The notes beneath the pieces are model-generated. The model did no database searches. It was not told the DNA's origin and worked only from the letters and a program-made list of their open reading frames with translations. From an uncultured Pseudomonadales bacterium (GTDB taxonomy: Bacteria; Pseudomonadota; Gammaproteobacteria; Pseudomonadales; IMCC2047): DNA of 36,252 nt. Position 1 is the first letter of the stretch. Each line of letters starts with the position of its first letter. Made by a program: the position numbers and the translations under genes. The DNA lies in NCBI GenBank assembly GCA_947258415.1, contig CAMYIF010000006.1, forward strand, positions 1 to 36,252, written 5' to 3'. Below are positions 9,801 through 19,399 of this stretch, piece by piece.

Positions 9801-9994
9801 AATTACCTACGGGGACCAAAGGTATGATTCTTATCGGTGGGGCCCAGGTGATGCTGGGTTACCTTAACAACCCCGAAAAAACAGCCAGGGTAATCAGGGA
9901 AATCGATGGTAATCGCTGGTTTGTCACCGGTAACAAAGGCAGCCTCGATGAGGATGGTTTCCTGACCATTAGCGATCGTTATCCCCGTCAGTAA
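6833..9994 (+). CDS. LplT-like MFS transporter / PlsC-type acyltransferase / AMP-binding (Aas-like) fusion, adenylation domain degenerate and truncated
   Basis: N-terminal MFS (LNAFIDLGHKITVQNTVFKVYDG...SPAKYGYIKSLF); PlsC motifs NHISWVDW (HX4D) and FPEGSISRNG; AMP-binding motifs VNLNYT and EGYGTTETTPVASVNLP. Ends at TGNKGSLDEDGFLTISDRYPRQ*. Confidence 0.85.
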   Translation: MKAMTLRKIRGAIPYLLVVFLNAFIDLGHKITVQNTVFKVYDGDTQIILTAILNGLILLPFILLFSPSAFVADKYPKNRVIRFTACAAVVLTIAITACYYLGWFWPAFVMTFLLAVQSAFYSPAKYGYIKSLFGKDNLGEANGYVQAVTIVAILLGTFTFSIFFESLYPASSTDSSDILKAIAPVGWLLIINSLFQLVLAYQLPRKEEKDEASRFNWKAYIRGGLVVEDLVPVISRETIRLSMIGLAVFWSVGQVLLASFPAFAKETMGVFNTVTIQGTLAATGVGIAIGASLAARWSRHHIETGLIPMGATGLGLGLLMLPNITSVPGHVANFLFIGITGGLFVVPLNALIQFYARENEIGKVLAANNLVQNICMFSALTLTVVFSLAGLGGKNILVLTAIAAILGSGYTIYKLPQSLVRLVLGALVSGLYKVNVQGLKNMPEDGGVLLLGNHISWVDWAIVQIASPRPVHFVMLKNIYDRWYLNWFFRLFGTIPIAPGSGSGKSLQQVSGLLNKGHVVCLFPEGSISRNGHLGEFRRGYERACAEANQHVVILPFYLRGLWGSQFSRSSRKLKSIRSHLLGMHIIVAFGKPLPRDIKADVLKRRVLDLSISSWQEYVNTLPSLPHAWIETVKRLGNDMMIVDSSGTMLSANQSLARGIAFSRRIRKNSSQLNIGLILPTGIDAILANMATLLCGKTAVNLNYTVSDELIRAAIEEAEIRTVYTTKSFLEKLEKKGTHLTPVLAGIRVVCLDELNLGIGKTERLSTLTAVRLLPAWGLKRLYCHPVDANSAAAILFTGSPDGPTNGVMLSHRNIMANLKQVSDVLNTQEQDVIMASLPMFHPFGLTVTQFMPLIEGLPIVYHDEPTQVLNIARAIAKYRVTVLCSTTTYLRLFIRNEKVHPLMLGSLRVVVAGGEKLRLGVRDAFKAKFNKDILEGYGTTETTPVASVNLPDTLDLNYWKVQVGGKPGTVGMALPGSNFKIVDPKTLEELPTGTKGMILIGGAQVMLGYLNNPEKTARVIREIDGNRWFVTGNKGSLDEDGFLTISDRYPRQ

Positions 9995-10050
9995 AGCCCG
10001 CGATAGCGAACCCGATACATTAGCCGGGCATAAGGGGTGCCCGTCAATCG

Positions 10051-10299
10051 TTAGTCATCTTTAGACCGGATAACGTCTATGGTTTGACCGTTAAACGCTA
10101 CCCGGTCTCCGACACTTATTTTTTTTCGTTTTCTTGACTCGATAGCGCCATTAACTCGCACCTGGCCCTCGGCAATAAAATACTTGGCTTCACCACCGCT
10201 TGACGCCAGATTAGCGGCCTTTAGCAGCTTGTATAGTTCGATATACTCGCCCTTGATCGCAAGAGCGGAATCCGCATGATTATTATTTTTAGTATTCAT
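10051..10299 (-). CDS. S4 domain RNA-binding protein, YbcJ-like
   Basis: 82 aa with S4 core LYKLLKAANLASSGGEAKYFIAEGQVRVNGAIESRKRKKISVGDRVAF. Confidence 0.75.
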   Translation of the reverse strand: MNTKNNNHADSALAIKGEYIELYKLLKAANLASSGGEAKYFIAEGQVRVNGAIESRKRKKISVGDRVAFNGQTIDVIRSKDD

Positions 10300-10357
10300 T
10301 CAGTCCCGGCTAGCCTGTTCTATACTCTGGTGATGGAAATGTGGCCCTCGACGGGCC

Positions 10358-10966
10358 GTGAAACCTGTATCCGTGAGTGTGCTTATGCAAAATAAAACTT
10401 ATATCACAGCCCGGCAATTATTACGCGATTCCTTTGAGCTGGGTATCAAAATACTGGAAAGCGGTTTCAGGCCGAGCTTTATTATCGGCGTATGGCGAGG
10501 CGGTACCCCTGTAGGTATTGCCGTTCAGGAATTACTCGAATTCTGCGGCGTGCCCTCGGATCATATTTCAATACGCACGTCTTCCTACACCGGTATAGGT
10601 AAACGCAAAAACAGGGTTCGCGTGCACGGCCTGGATTATATCGTCGACAATATTAATGCCGAAGATTCATTGCTGATTATCGATGATGTGCATGATACCG
10701 GTCACAGCATCCAGGAAATTATCCGGCAGATAAAACTCAAATGCAGGAAGAACACCCCCGAACAGATCCGTGTGGCCACCCTGTATTTCAAACCGGAAAT
10801 TAGCCGGGTTGATTTCGAGCCCGATTACTATATTCATGCCACCAATGACTGGCTGATATTCCCGCACGAATTAGCCGGGCTGAACCAGTACGAGGTAAAT
10901 GCAAACAAACCGGATATAGACCATATCAAAAGCTGGCTGCTCGAACATGCGAAAACCAACGACTGA
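10358..10966 (+). CDS. Phosphoribosyltransferase (hypoxanthine PRT-like)
   Basis: PRPP-binding loop SLLIIDDVHDTGHSI and GVWRGGTPVGIAVQELL. Start may be GTG 10358 or ATG 10385. Confidence 0.8.
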   Translation: MKPVSVSVLMQNKTYITARQLLRDSFELGIKILESGFRPSFIIGVWRGGTPVGIAVQELLEFCGVPSDHISIRTSSYTGIGKRKNRVRVHGLDYIVDNINAEDSLLIIDDVHDTGHSIQEIIRQIKLKCRKNTPEQIRVATLYFKPEISRVDFEPDYYIHATNDWLIFPHELAGLNQYEVNANKPDIDHIKSWLLEHAKTND

Positions 10967-11017
10967 ATATAAACCTTTCGTTATACCGGCTGGTTACAAC
11001 CGGGGATGATTTAATAT

Positions 11018-11045
11018 GGGTGACAGGTACGGATTCCCGTCACCC
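11018..11045. terminator. Possible hairpin between convergent genes
   Basis: GGGTGAC (11018-11024) pairs with GTCACCC (11039-11045) between the convergent PRT and ald genes. No strong T-tract. Confidence 0.3.
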
Positions 11046-11062
11046 CTTGATTCCGTTGGCTT

Positions 11063-12181
11063 TCAGCTATTCAGGGCTTCTACTGCCGGCACGTAAGGGT
11101 AGCCCAGGGCATCCGAAACTGCCTTGTAGGTAACCATGCCGCGATGGACATTCAGGCCATTTAACAGGTTTGCGTTTTCGAGCAGGGCCTGTTTAGGCCC
11201 CTTGTTGGCCAGCGCCACGGAAAAGGGCATGGTTGCATTATTCAGGGCAATCGTCGAGGTACGCGCGACACCACCGGGCATGTTGGCCACGCAGTAGTGA
11301 ATAATGTCATCGACGACATAGGTTGGGTCTCGATGAGTGGTCGCTTTCGAGGTTTCAAAACAGCCGCCCTGGTCAATGGCAACGTCGACGATCACGGACC
11401 CGGCACGCATCCTTGAAAGATGTTCTTTGCGAACCAGTTTGGGCGCAGCAGCACCGGGAATAAGCACGCCGCCAATAATGACATCGGCGGTGGCAGAGAA
11501 TTTATCGATGGCATCGACGGTAGAATAGGCTGTCTTGATACTGTTACCGAAAATATCGTCCAGCTCGCGCAGGCGATTAAGTGATCGATCCAGCAGGGTA
11601 ACATCAGCACCCATGCCCACCGCCATTTTAGCCGCGTTGGTGCCGACAACGCCGCCGCCAATGATAAGCACCCTGCCCGGGGTCACACCCGGAACGCCAC
11701 CGAGCAGCACACCGGATCCACCCTGGGCTTTTTCCAGGTGATGCGCCGCTGCCTGGATAGACATTCGGCCGGCGACTTCACTCATGGGCGCCAGCAATGG
11801 CAATCCGCCCCGGCCATCGGTAACCGTTTCGTAGGCAATACAGGTTGCGCCGGAAGCCACCAGCAGCTCCGTTTGCCCGGGGTCTGGTGCCAGGTGCAAA
11901 TAGGTATAAAGCAGTTGGCCCTCGCGCAGCATCTTGCATTCATTCGGCTGCGGTTCTTTGACCTTGATGATCATTTCTGCGGAAGCAAATATTTCTTCCG
12001 GTGTATTACTGATGGTTGCACCTGCCGCAATATAGTGTTCGTCCGTGAAATCAATGGCTTTGCCGCCGTTAGTTTCAATCATCACCTGATGACCGTTGGC
12101 AACTAGTTCCTTCACTCCAGCAGGCGTTAAACCGATGCGGTATTCGTGATTCTTTATCTCTTTTGGAACTCCGATTAGCAT
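11063..12181 (-). CDS. ald: Alanine dehydrogenase
   Basis: [36 protein letters not shown]..., nucleotide-binding [30 protein letters not shown]; full length 372 aa. Confidence 0.95.
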   Translation of the reverse strand: MLIGVPKEIKNHEYRIGLTPAGVKELVANGHQVMIETNGGKAIDFTDEHYIAAGATISNTPEEIFASAEMIIKVKEPQPNECKMLREGQLLYTYLHLAPDPGQTELLVASGATCIAYETVTDGRGGLPLLAPMSEVAGRMSIQAAAHHLEKAQGGSGVLLGGVPGVTPGRVLIIGGGVVGTNAAKMAVGMGADVTLLDRSLNRLRELDDIFGNSIKTAYSTVDAIDKFSATADVIIGGVLIPGAAAPKLVRKEHLSRMRAGSVIVDVAIDQGGCFETSKATTHRDPTYVVDDIIHYCVANMPGGVARTSTIALNNATMPFSVALANKGPKQALLENANLLNGLNVHRGMVTYKAVSDALGYPYVPAVEALNS

Positions 12182-12372
12182 GATGGGCCTCTGTATTTAT
12201 TTGTTGTTGAAACAGATGTGTTTGCTAGATTAACCCATTTTCGATTGCATTTACCTGTTTTTTTTGGCTTGACCATGATCGGCTTTTAAACCGGGGCTTG
12301 CCCCTTTATCAGGGCACAGGCAGAAGCCCTTGATTTAGCAGGGACAACGAATTTTCGTGCGTATCGATGAGA

Positions 12373-14115
12373 CTACATTCTTTCCATGACTTCGATGCCC
12401 AGCAGGTCCAGACCGGTCGACAACGTCCTTTCGGCCAAATAACAAAGTTCTAGCCGGCTATCACGGGTCTCGGGTTCGATGCCCTCTTTGAGTATCGGAC
12501 AGGCTTCGTAAAAGCGCATGAACTCGCTTGCCAGTTCGTACAAATAAGTACACAGGAAATGCGGGCTGCAATCCCTTGCAACCTGTTCGATAACTTCTTC
12601 AAACTGCAGCATTTTCAGGGCAATGGCGCGCTCGTTATCCGCCTCTACAATTATCTTTCCGGATATCAATGTCCGTGGGTCAATCTGCGCTTTGCGAAAG
12701 ATACTCCGGATCCGGGTATAGGCATACTGCAGGTAAGGCGCGGTATTACCATCAAAACTCAGCATCGAATCCCAGTTAAAAATGTAATCGCTGGTGCGAT
12801 TCTTCGAAAGGTCGGCGTACTTTACCGCACCAATACCAACTTTTCTTGCGACTTCCAGGCTGGTTTCCCCGGTCATTTGCGGGTTCTTGGAGATGACCAG
12901 CTTGCGGGCCCTTTCAACGGCTTCGTCCAGAAGGTGCGCAAGTTTGACACTTCCACCCGCCCTGGTTTTAAACGGTTTGCCATCTTGCCCCATCATTGTC
13001 CCGAAGGCCAGATGTTCAAGCTGAACGCCTTCCCTGGCTAACCCTGCCTTTCGACCAATGGTAAACACCTGCTGCAAATGCAGGGTCTGGCGAGCATCGA
13101 CAAAATAAAGCACCCGGTCGGCCGCCAGCACATCATTTCGATACCGCAAAGCGGCCAGGTCAGAAGTCGCATAAAGGTAGCCACCATCCGATTTTTGCAC
13201 GATGACAGGTGACGGTTTGCCGTCCTTGTCGGCGAATTCATCAAGGAATACCACCTCGGCACCCTGGTCTTTGACCGCCAGCCCCTGCGCCTTGAGATCG
13301 GCGACGACAGCGGGCAAGTCATCGTTGTATTTACTCTCCGGGTAGATATGTTCATGCCCGAGCGTAACATTCAGGCGGCGGTAGATTTCTTCGCTGTGTT
13401 CAACCGAGACGTCGATAAACTGTCGCCAAAGATCCTGGCAATGTGCGTCGCCCGATTGCAGCTTGACTACATTGGATCTGGCTTTATCTGCAAACGCAGG
13501 ATCGGCGTCAAAATGTAACTTTGCTCGCTGGTAAAAGGACTCAAGATCTGCCAGTTCCATGGCCAAATCTGTTTCGCTACTCAGCGTTTCTTCCAGCTCG
13601 GCAATTAACATACCGAACTGTGTACCCCAGTCACCCATATGATTCTGGCGGATGACCTTGTCACCGACAAACTCGAGCACGCGCACTACGCAATCGCCAA
13701 TGATAGTACTTCGCAGGTGGCCCACGTGCATCTCTTTGGCTAAATTGGGGCCCGAATAATCGACCACAACAGTGGCCGGCTTGTTTCGACGGGTAATTCC
13801 CAGATGCTCATCTTTCAGGGCCACCGAGCATTGCTTCGACAGCCATTCGCGATTTAAATGAAAATTGATAAAGCCAGGGCCGGCTATTTCTATTTTTTCG
13901 AAAATATCTACCGACGCCAGGTGATCGATAATCTGGCCCGCAATCGCCCTGGGGGCAGTTTTCAATTTTTTTGCGGCTGGCAAGGCGCCATTTGCCTGGT
14001 AATCGCCAAACTCGGGTTTCGTACTCCGGGTAACCATGGGCGCACAATCACCGGGTAAACCGGCCCTGGACATTGCCCGTTTTACCTGTTCGGATAATAA
14101 TAATCTTAGATTCAT
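12373..14115 (-). CDS. argS: Arginyl-tRNA synthetase
   Basis: [56 protein letters not shown]; 580 aa. Confidence 0.97.
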   Translation of the reverse strand: MNLRLLLSEQVKRAMSRAGLPGDCAPMVTRSTKPEFGDYQANGALPAAKKLKTAPRAIAGQIIDHLASVDIFEKIEIAGPGFINFHLNREWLSKQCSVALKDEHLGITRRNKPATVVVDYSGPNLAKEMHVGHLRSTIIGDCVVRVLEFVGDKVIRQNHMGDWGTQFGMLIAELEETLSSETDLAMELADLESFYQRAKLHFDADPAFADKARSNVVKLQSGDAHCQDLWRQFIDVSVEHSEEIYRRLNVTLGHEHIYPESKYNDDLPAVVADLKAQGLAVKDQGAEVVFLDEFADKDGKPSPVIVQKSDGGYLYATSDLAALRYRNDVLAADRVLYFVDARQTLHLQQVFTIGRKAGLAREGVQLEHLAFGTMMGQDGKPFKTRAGGSVKLAHLLDEAVERARKLVISKNPQMTGETSLEVARKVGIGAVKYADLSKNRTSDYIFNWDSMLSFDGNTAPYLQYAYTRIRSIFRKAQIDPRTLISGKIIVEADNERAIALKMLQFEEVIEQVARDCSPHFLCTYLYELASEFMRFYEACPILKEGIEPETRDSRLELCYLAERTLSTGLDLLGIEVMERM

Positions 14116-14355
14116 TGGTACTATTTACTCTTCGGGATACTCGTCCGGGCTGGCTCTGCAAACCGGTTTTTATTACCTTATTTTATACAGCCTGATCAGG
14201 CCGCGTCGCCGCAGGTTCCTGAAAGGGCGGTTAGTATACCCGAAGCAATTCGTATAGGAAATTTGATCGTTATAACTCGCACCAGGTTGGCTAAACGACC
14301 CATATTTGCTTTAAAATGATAACCCGTTAAATGAAAGTTTCGGTATTAAACAGAA

Positions 14356-14763
14356 ATGAGAGATGTACGTTATCGCATAATATTCAGCGGTAAAATAACC
14401 GATGGTTACAATACTGAGGAAGTAGCGAAAAAACTGGCTGCAATGTTCAACCTGAAAATGGATAACCATGAGCACACGGCCAAACTGGCCAAGCTGATGT
14501 CGCCCTGGCCCGTGGTAGTCAAGCAAGACTTGACCAGGCAGGCGGCATTGAAATACCGGGAAGCATTGGCCAGCGCCGGGGCCATTTGTTCGATTCAAAA
14601 CATGGATGAAGCCTGGGAGATAACCCTCCCCCACAAGGAAAGGCGCAAGGAGCAACGCAGAAAATTCAGGGACCGGCGAGGCTCTCGAAGATCGTCTGCA
14701 ATTATGCCCGATCGCCGCAGAAAACCCGGAAATCGTATAACCGATATACCCTTCGAAGGTTAA
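14356..14763 (+). CDS. Hypothetical protein with a strongly basic C-terminal tail
   Basis: 135 aa: RYRIIFSGKITDGYNTEEVAKKLAAMF... then ERRKEQRRKFRDRRGSRRSSAIMPDRRRKPGNRI. Confidence 0.6.
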   Translation: MRDVRYRIIFSGKITDGYNTEEVAKKLAAMFNLKMDNHEHTAKLAKLMSPWPVVVKQDLTRQAALKYREALASAGAICSIQNMDEAWEITLPHKERRKEQRRKFRDRRGSRRSSAIMPDRRRKPGNRITDIPFEG

Positions 14764-16292
14764 GCGCCGGCACCAGCCTCGGTTTTTATTTTCAATTTTG
14801 CCGGTTTGACGTCCGGGTGAAGGACATTCAACGGAACAGAAAGCCCATAATCACCGACAATTCGTGCGTGCTCGCGCTTAAGCTGCCGAGGTTCCTTTAC
14901 ACCGCAGGAGTGGGCAATAACGCCAACCTCGTATTCCATGTTCTTCTCGTAATTCATCACTCGCACGGCTTTATTTGCTGGGTTAAGCCCTTTTTGCAGT
15001 TCCTTGTTATGCGTAGTGATGCCAGTTGGGCAGGTGTTCTTGTTGCATTGCAATGCCTGGATGCAGCCCAAAGCAAACATAAAGCCACGAGCAGAAACGA
15101 CAAAATCGGCACCCATGCATAGCGCCCACGCCACGTTGGATGGAATTATCATCTTACCGGAACAAATTACTTTAACCCGCTGACGTAAACCGTATTCATT
15201 TAACTTGTCGACCACCAGCGGCAGGCTTTCTTTTAACGGCAAGCCCATATAGTCAATCAGGCTTTGCGGAGCTGCTCCCGTACCGCCTTCGGCGCCATCG
15301 ACCACGAAAAAATCGGGGGCGCAATCAATGCCACGTTCCAGGATTCTTGTGCATAGTCCATCCATGGTCTTGGCGGAGCCTATCACTGTCTTTATGCCAA
15401 CCGGTTTGCCGGTAACTTCGCGCACATGAACAATCATGTCGAGCAGGTCATCATCGCTACGGATATCCTGGTGCCGGTTCGGGCTTATCGAATCGGTCCC
15501 CGGGGCAATACCCCTGATGGCCGCTATCTCGGGTGTGACCTTGCCACCTGGCAACATGCCACCCTTGCCCGGTTTTGCGCCCTGGGCAAGCTTGATTTCA
15601 AACATTTTAACCTGTTCGATTTCCGCTATTTCCCGCAATTTGTCATCGTTCAGGTTGCCGTCAAGGTCTCGCACACCGTACTTGGCCGTACCTATCTGGA
15701 AAACGATGTCCGCACCGCCCTCCAGGTGATAGGGTGACAAGCCGCCTTCACCGGTAGACATCCAGCAACCGGCCATCCGCGCTCCATTGGACAACGCCAG
15801 TACCGCCGGCTTTGAAATGGCACCGAAACTCATTCCCGAAATATGGAAAAGCGAATGCGTCGTATAGGGTTTCCTGCAAGCTTCCCCAATGGTTACGTTT
15901 CCAATTGGCACTGCATCTTCACGCTGGGTCGGATATGGGCAGTTTACAAAATGAACCGAACCGGCAGGCTCTACGTTACGCGTCGATCCAAAGGCAACGG
16001 TGCTGTCGATATTCTTGGCTGCCCGGTAAACCCAGGAACGCTCGGCCCGGTTAAAGGGTAACTCTTCCCGATCCTGGGCAAAGAAATATTGACGAAAGAA
16101 CTCGCCCATGTGTTCAAACATGTAGCGAAATCGACCGATAACCGGATAATTATGCCGTATAGCCTGTACCGTTTGGCTCCGATCCGCTATGTACATGTAG
16201 ACGACGGCTATGATCAATGCCAATATGCCAAAAATAGTTATCAAAACAATGGCGTCGATAAAAATATCGATGAAACCAGCTTCTCTTAACAT
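14760..16292 (-). CDS. FMN-binding glutamate synthase family protein with N-terminal membrane segment
   Basis: GltB central/FMN domain motifs: GMSFGAISKPAVLALSNGA, GEGGLSPYHLEGGADIVFQIGTAKYG, AKPGKGGMLPGGKVTPEIA, DGAEGGTGAAPQSLIDYMGLPL, NKNTCPTGITT. Confidence 0.93.
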   Translation of the reverse strand: MLREAGFIDIFIDAIVLITIFGILALIIAVVYMYIADRSQTVQAIRHNYPVIGRFRYMFEHMGEFFRQYFFAQDREELPFNRAERSWVYRAAKNIDSTVAFGSTRNVEPAGSVHFVNCPYPTQREDAVPIGNVTIGEACRKPYTTHSLFHISGMSFGAISKPAVLALSNGARMAGCWMSTGEGGLSPYHLEGGADIVFQIGTAKYGVRDLDGNLNDDKLREIAEIEQVKMFEIKLAQGAKPGKGGMLPGGKVTPEIAAIRGIAPGTDSISPNRHQDIRSDDDLLDMIVHVREVTGKPVGIKTVIGSAKTMDGLCTRILERGIDCAPDFFVVDGAEGGTGAAPQSLIDYMGLPLKESLPLVVDKLNEYGLRQRVKVICSGKMIIPSNVAWALCMGADFVVSARGFMFALGCIQALQCNKNTCPTGITTHNKELQKGLNPANKAVRVMNYEKNMEYEVGVIAHSCGVKEPRQLKREHARIVGDYGLSVPLNVLHPDVKPAKLKIKTEAGAGA

Positions 16293-16345
16293 TCCTTAAC
16301 CCTCAATTTTTATTCTGTTTTAATTATTATTATATTTTATAACAT

Positions 16346-16963
16346 TTAGTGCCTGTCCGGCGAGAGAGAGCACTGTCCCCGATCAGGATTGGGCTCTACA
16401 TCGGTATGCAATCGCTTACTCAGATCCGAGGCACCGCCGACGTAAGTACCGTCTAGCCATATCTGCGGTACTGTGACGGGTGTTTTTGCGCCAACAATAG
16501 GTTTTACCCGTGCCAGCATCTCGTATAACGCCCTGGGTTCCCTGACAACATCATAATACGTATAGGCAATACTGGCATCCCCAAGGTATTTTTTTGCCCG
16601 CCGGCAATGAGGACAGGAGTCTTTACCGAATACGACATTACCCTGGACAGGCGCCTCAGCCGCGTAAGCCACGACAACTGCTTCGGTAAGCAAACCCCGG
16701 TTCAGCGCACGACCCTGGCTGATAACCTTTCCCTCAACCATGACAATAGGCGCGTGCCAGCCGCCTTTAACCAGCGGTTTCCACCATTCGCTCAACCAGT
16801 CGCGTGTCTCCAGTTCAACGGAGATACCGTCCAGTTCGTGCTGAATAGTATCCGCAATCACATCCTTGGTTAACGAGCATTCACCGCACGGAATGGTTAC
16901 CCTGAAGGGGCCCCAGGCACCGGCCCAACGAAAAACTGTAATTTTTATCGGTCGTACAGTCAA
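16346..16963 (-). CDS. Tandem thioredoxin-fold/glutaredoxin-domain protein
   Basis: Two redox-type motifs: N-terminal IPCGEC and C-terminal KDSCPHCRRAKKYL; TVPQIWLDGTYVGGASDL is a glutaredoxin cis-Pro/GG signature. Confidence 0.75.
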   Translation of the reverse strand: MTVRPIKITVFRWAGAWGPFRVTIPCGECSLTKDVIADTIQHELDGISVELETRDWLSEWWKPLVKGGWHAPIVMVEGKVISQGRALNRGLLTEAVVVAYAAEAPVQGNVVFGKDSCPHCRRAKKYLGDASIAYTYYDVVREPRALYEMLARVKPIVGAKTPVTVPQIWLDGTYVGGASDLSKRLHTDVEPNPDRGQCSLSPDRH

Positions 16964-17249
16964 TTTATACTCGCTGAATTCTCACGGCCGTTGACTGTAA
17001 TTGATCCAAAGGCCGGGAAATTCATCCGCCACCTTCGGGCAGTTGGCTATATCTTATTTTTTCGATCTATGCGCAGCCCGGTTATCAGATTAAATTCATA
17101 CCCCGTATTGGCTTAACATTATTATATTTTCAAGTCGCCTGTGTTCATTAGGCCACAACAGCAATAATTTTAAAAGAAATCTGCGGGTTTTAGTCCTTTT
17201 TTGGGTTTATTTTTTCAGGTAAAACCTGCCAGAGTATGACCCGACTGGT

Positions 17250-17762
17250 TTATCCACGCATGCGCGCCAGAACAAGTTCGTTGGCGGATTGGCGCTCACT
17301 GTCCTGGTCTGTAATTGCCTTTACACTGCTTATTGCCTGCAGGTAATGGTCGGGAAACCGGTGGTACCCTGCGCCAAGATAAACAAATTCCTTGTACCAT
17401 TGAAATGGACTAAGGCCATCGTCTATAAAGGGCTCATGGGCAACGTACATGAATGCTTCAAGGAACCGGTTTCCTACCTTGATATTGACCGATTCAGCGT
17501 TATACCCCTCCCCTTCGATGTTATCCAGCAATGACTTCTCGGACAACTTCATATTGAATACGGCGCCCAAAACCAGGTGTTCCTTTTCGCCTGTATGGGC
17601 GGCATTACACTTGGCGGACTGGTCTTCACCCCGTTTGTGAAAACGTAGCTGGTAACCGGCAAGCGGGGCAATGCAAATGAATCGGCTCGAAGGGATCCTC
17701 GCCCTGAGGCGCTCGGGATGCAGGTTCGACCCGTAGGCGTAATATAAAACGTGCTCGTTCAT
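17250..17762 (-). CDS. Gamma-glutamylcyclotransferase family (AIG2-like) protein
   Basis: Starts LYYAYGSNLHPERLRARIPSSRF; DNIEGEGYNAESVNIKV. Confidence 0.8.
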   Translation of the reverse strand: MNEHVLYYAYGSNLHPERLRARIPSSRFICIAPLAGYQLRFHKRGEDQSAKCNAAHTGEKEHLVLGAVFNMKLSEKSLLDNIEGEGYNAESVNIKVGNRFLEAFMYVAHEPFIDDGLSPFQWYKEFVYLGAGYHRFPDHYLQAISSVKAITDQDSERQSANELVLARMRG

Positions 17763-17895
17763 TTAACATTACCCGGTTTAGGTGTCATCAACGGATATAT
17801 TTTCAGGCTTCGCTACGGTACTTACAAATGTATCCCTGTCCGGGAAAACCGAAATTACCCGTTAAAAATAAAACGGTTTCAATCGTCAGTGGTTA

Positions 17896-18537
17896 TTATT
17901 TTAAAGACTCGATAAAGGTATTTGAAGCATCGATCGATTTCTGCATCTCATTAATCAATAACTTGATGTCAGATTGTACACTGACCATTTCGCTTTTCAG
18001 CGAAGCCACTGCCTGGGCATTTAGACTGTGTTTTAAAAACAACACCTGATCTTTAAACGCGGAAAGCACAGGGTCCATCCTCTTCTCCGCCCGTCGCATC
18101 GATTTAATCAACGAGGCATAACGTTTCTTCGCGTCTCTCAATTCTGCCGCCTTGAGACGACGATACTTGTCATTGGTGTATTCGGCTAACTCGGATTCCC
18201 ACTCGTCAAAAAGGGCCTCGGATACATTTTCCACCGCATCGATTCGGTCACGTATTTCCTCTGCCTTTTCCTCGCTCTCCATATATTCTTTATTCAGAGC
18301 ATTGTATTTTTCTTCCAGGTCCTTGCCATCAAAATTAATCACCGACTTGAATTTCTCCAACGCCGATTCAAATTGTTCCTTGCCTTCCACCTGGCTATCA
18401 CGGGCTTCCTCAACGCGATCAATTAAAATCTCACGCTTGTGAATACCGAATTTTTCCATGGTTTTGTAATAAGTCTGCTGACAACCCGTCGCAAACAACA
18501 ATGCCAGCATCACCAGCCAGATATTTACTAGTCTCAA
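17896..18537 (-). CDS. DUF2959 family lipoprotein, coiled-coil
   Basis: Lipobox-type signal LLFATGCQQTYYKTMEKFGIHKREILIDRVEEARDSQVEGKEQFESALEKF; Glu/Lys-rich helical body. Confidence 0.75.
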   Translation of the reverse strand: MRLVNIWLVMLALLFATGCQQTYYKTMEKFGIHKREILIDRVEEARDSQVEGKEQFESALEKFKSVINFDGKDLEEKYNALNKEYMESEEKAEEIRDRIDAVENVSEALFDEWESELAEYTNDKYRRLKAAELRDAKKRYASLIKSMRRAEKRMDPVLSAFKDQVLFLKHSLNAQAVASLKSEMVSVQSDIKLLINEMQKSIDASNTFIESLK

Positions 18538-18560
18538 AATTTACTCTCCTGCCATTTTTA

Positions 18561-19376
18561 TCAGTTTTGAAGCTCGCTGGTATCTTCAAACAATACCCGT
18601 AATTTTTCTCCCGGCTCCCTGGCCCGCATAAAAGCTTCGCCAACCAGGAAGGCATTCACCTTGCAGGCCCGCATCCTGGCCACATGTTCACGCGTTAAAA
18701 TACCACTCTCGGTGACAACAATGCGATCTTCAGGGATATACTTGAGCAGATCAAAAGTCGTGTCAAGGGATGTCTCGAAGGTATGCAGGTTGCGGTTATT
18801 GATGCCTATCAAGCGGGTATCGAGCGAAAAAACGCGTTCCAGCTCATTTTGGTCGTGAACCTCGACCAGTACATCCAGGTCAATTTCACCGGCCAGGCTA
18901 TTAAGCTCGGCCAATTGAGCATCGGTGAGTGCCGAGGCAATCAGTAAAATACAATCGGCATTAATAGCCCTCGCTTCGTACACCTGGTAGGGGTCAATGA
19001 TGAAATCCTTACGAATAATCGGCAATGTGCAAGCTGCGTGTACCGCCCGCAAATATTCATCGCTTCCCTGGAAGAAATCGACATCCGTTAACACCGAGAT
19101 ACAGCAGGCACCCCCTTGCTGGTAACTTCGGGCAATCTGAGCCGGGTCAAAGTTTTCACGAATCACGCCTTTGCTGGGTGAAGCCTTTTTCACTTCGGCA
19201 ATGACGGCGGCCTTTCCCGACGATATGGTGGCGTCAATGGCATTTACAAAGCCCCTGGGCGCATCAACCCGGTCGATCTCGCGTATTAAATCGGCGAGTG
19301 GTTTGCGGGATTTTCGATCGGCCACCTCTTCAAGCTTGCGATCAATAATCTTTTTTAAAACCGTGGGCCTGTTCAT
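18561..19376 (-). CDS. trpC: Indole-3-glycerol phosphate synthase
   Basis: [66 protein letters not shown]. Start chosen at [10 protein letters not shown]. Confidence 0.96.
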   Translation of the reverse strand: MNRPTVLKKIIDRKLEEVADRKSRKPLADLIREIDRVDAPRGFVNAIDATISSGKAAVIAEVKKASPSKGVIRENFDPAQIARSYQQGGACCISVLTDVDFFQGSDEYLRAVHAACTLPIIRKDFIIDPYQVYEARAINADCILLIASALTDAQLAELNSLAGEIDLDVLVEVHDQNELERVFSLDTRLIGINNRNLHTFETSLDTTFDLLKYIPEDRIVVTESGILTREHVARMRACKVNAFLVGEAFMRAREPGEKLRVLFEDTSELQN

Positions 19377-19399
19377 AACATGGTTGCTGACTGAATGGC

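Noticed and set aside
10025-10043. CGGGCA...TGCCCG hairpin between the Aas-like fusion and the S4 gene
   Set aside because: Only a 6-bp stem without a T-tract on either strand; could be chance.
12290-12330. GGGGC..GCCCC hairpin between ald and argS as an argS terminator
   Set aside because: Very short loop and no convincing T-tract; not enough support.
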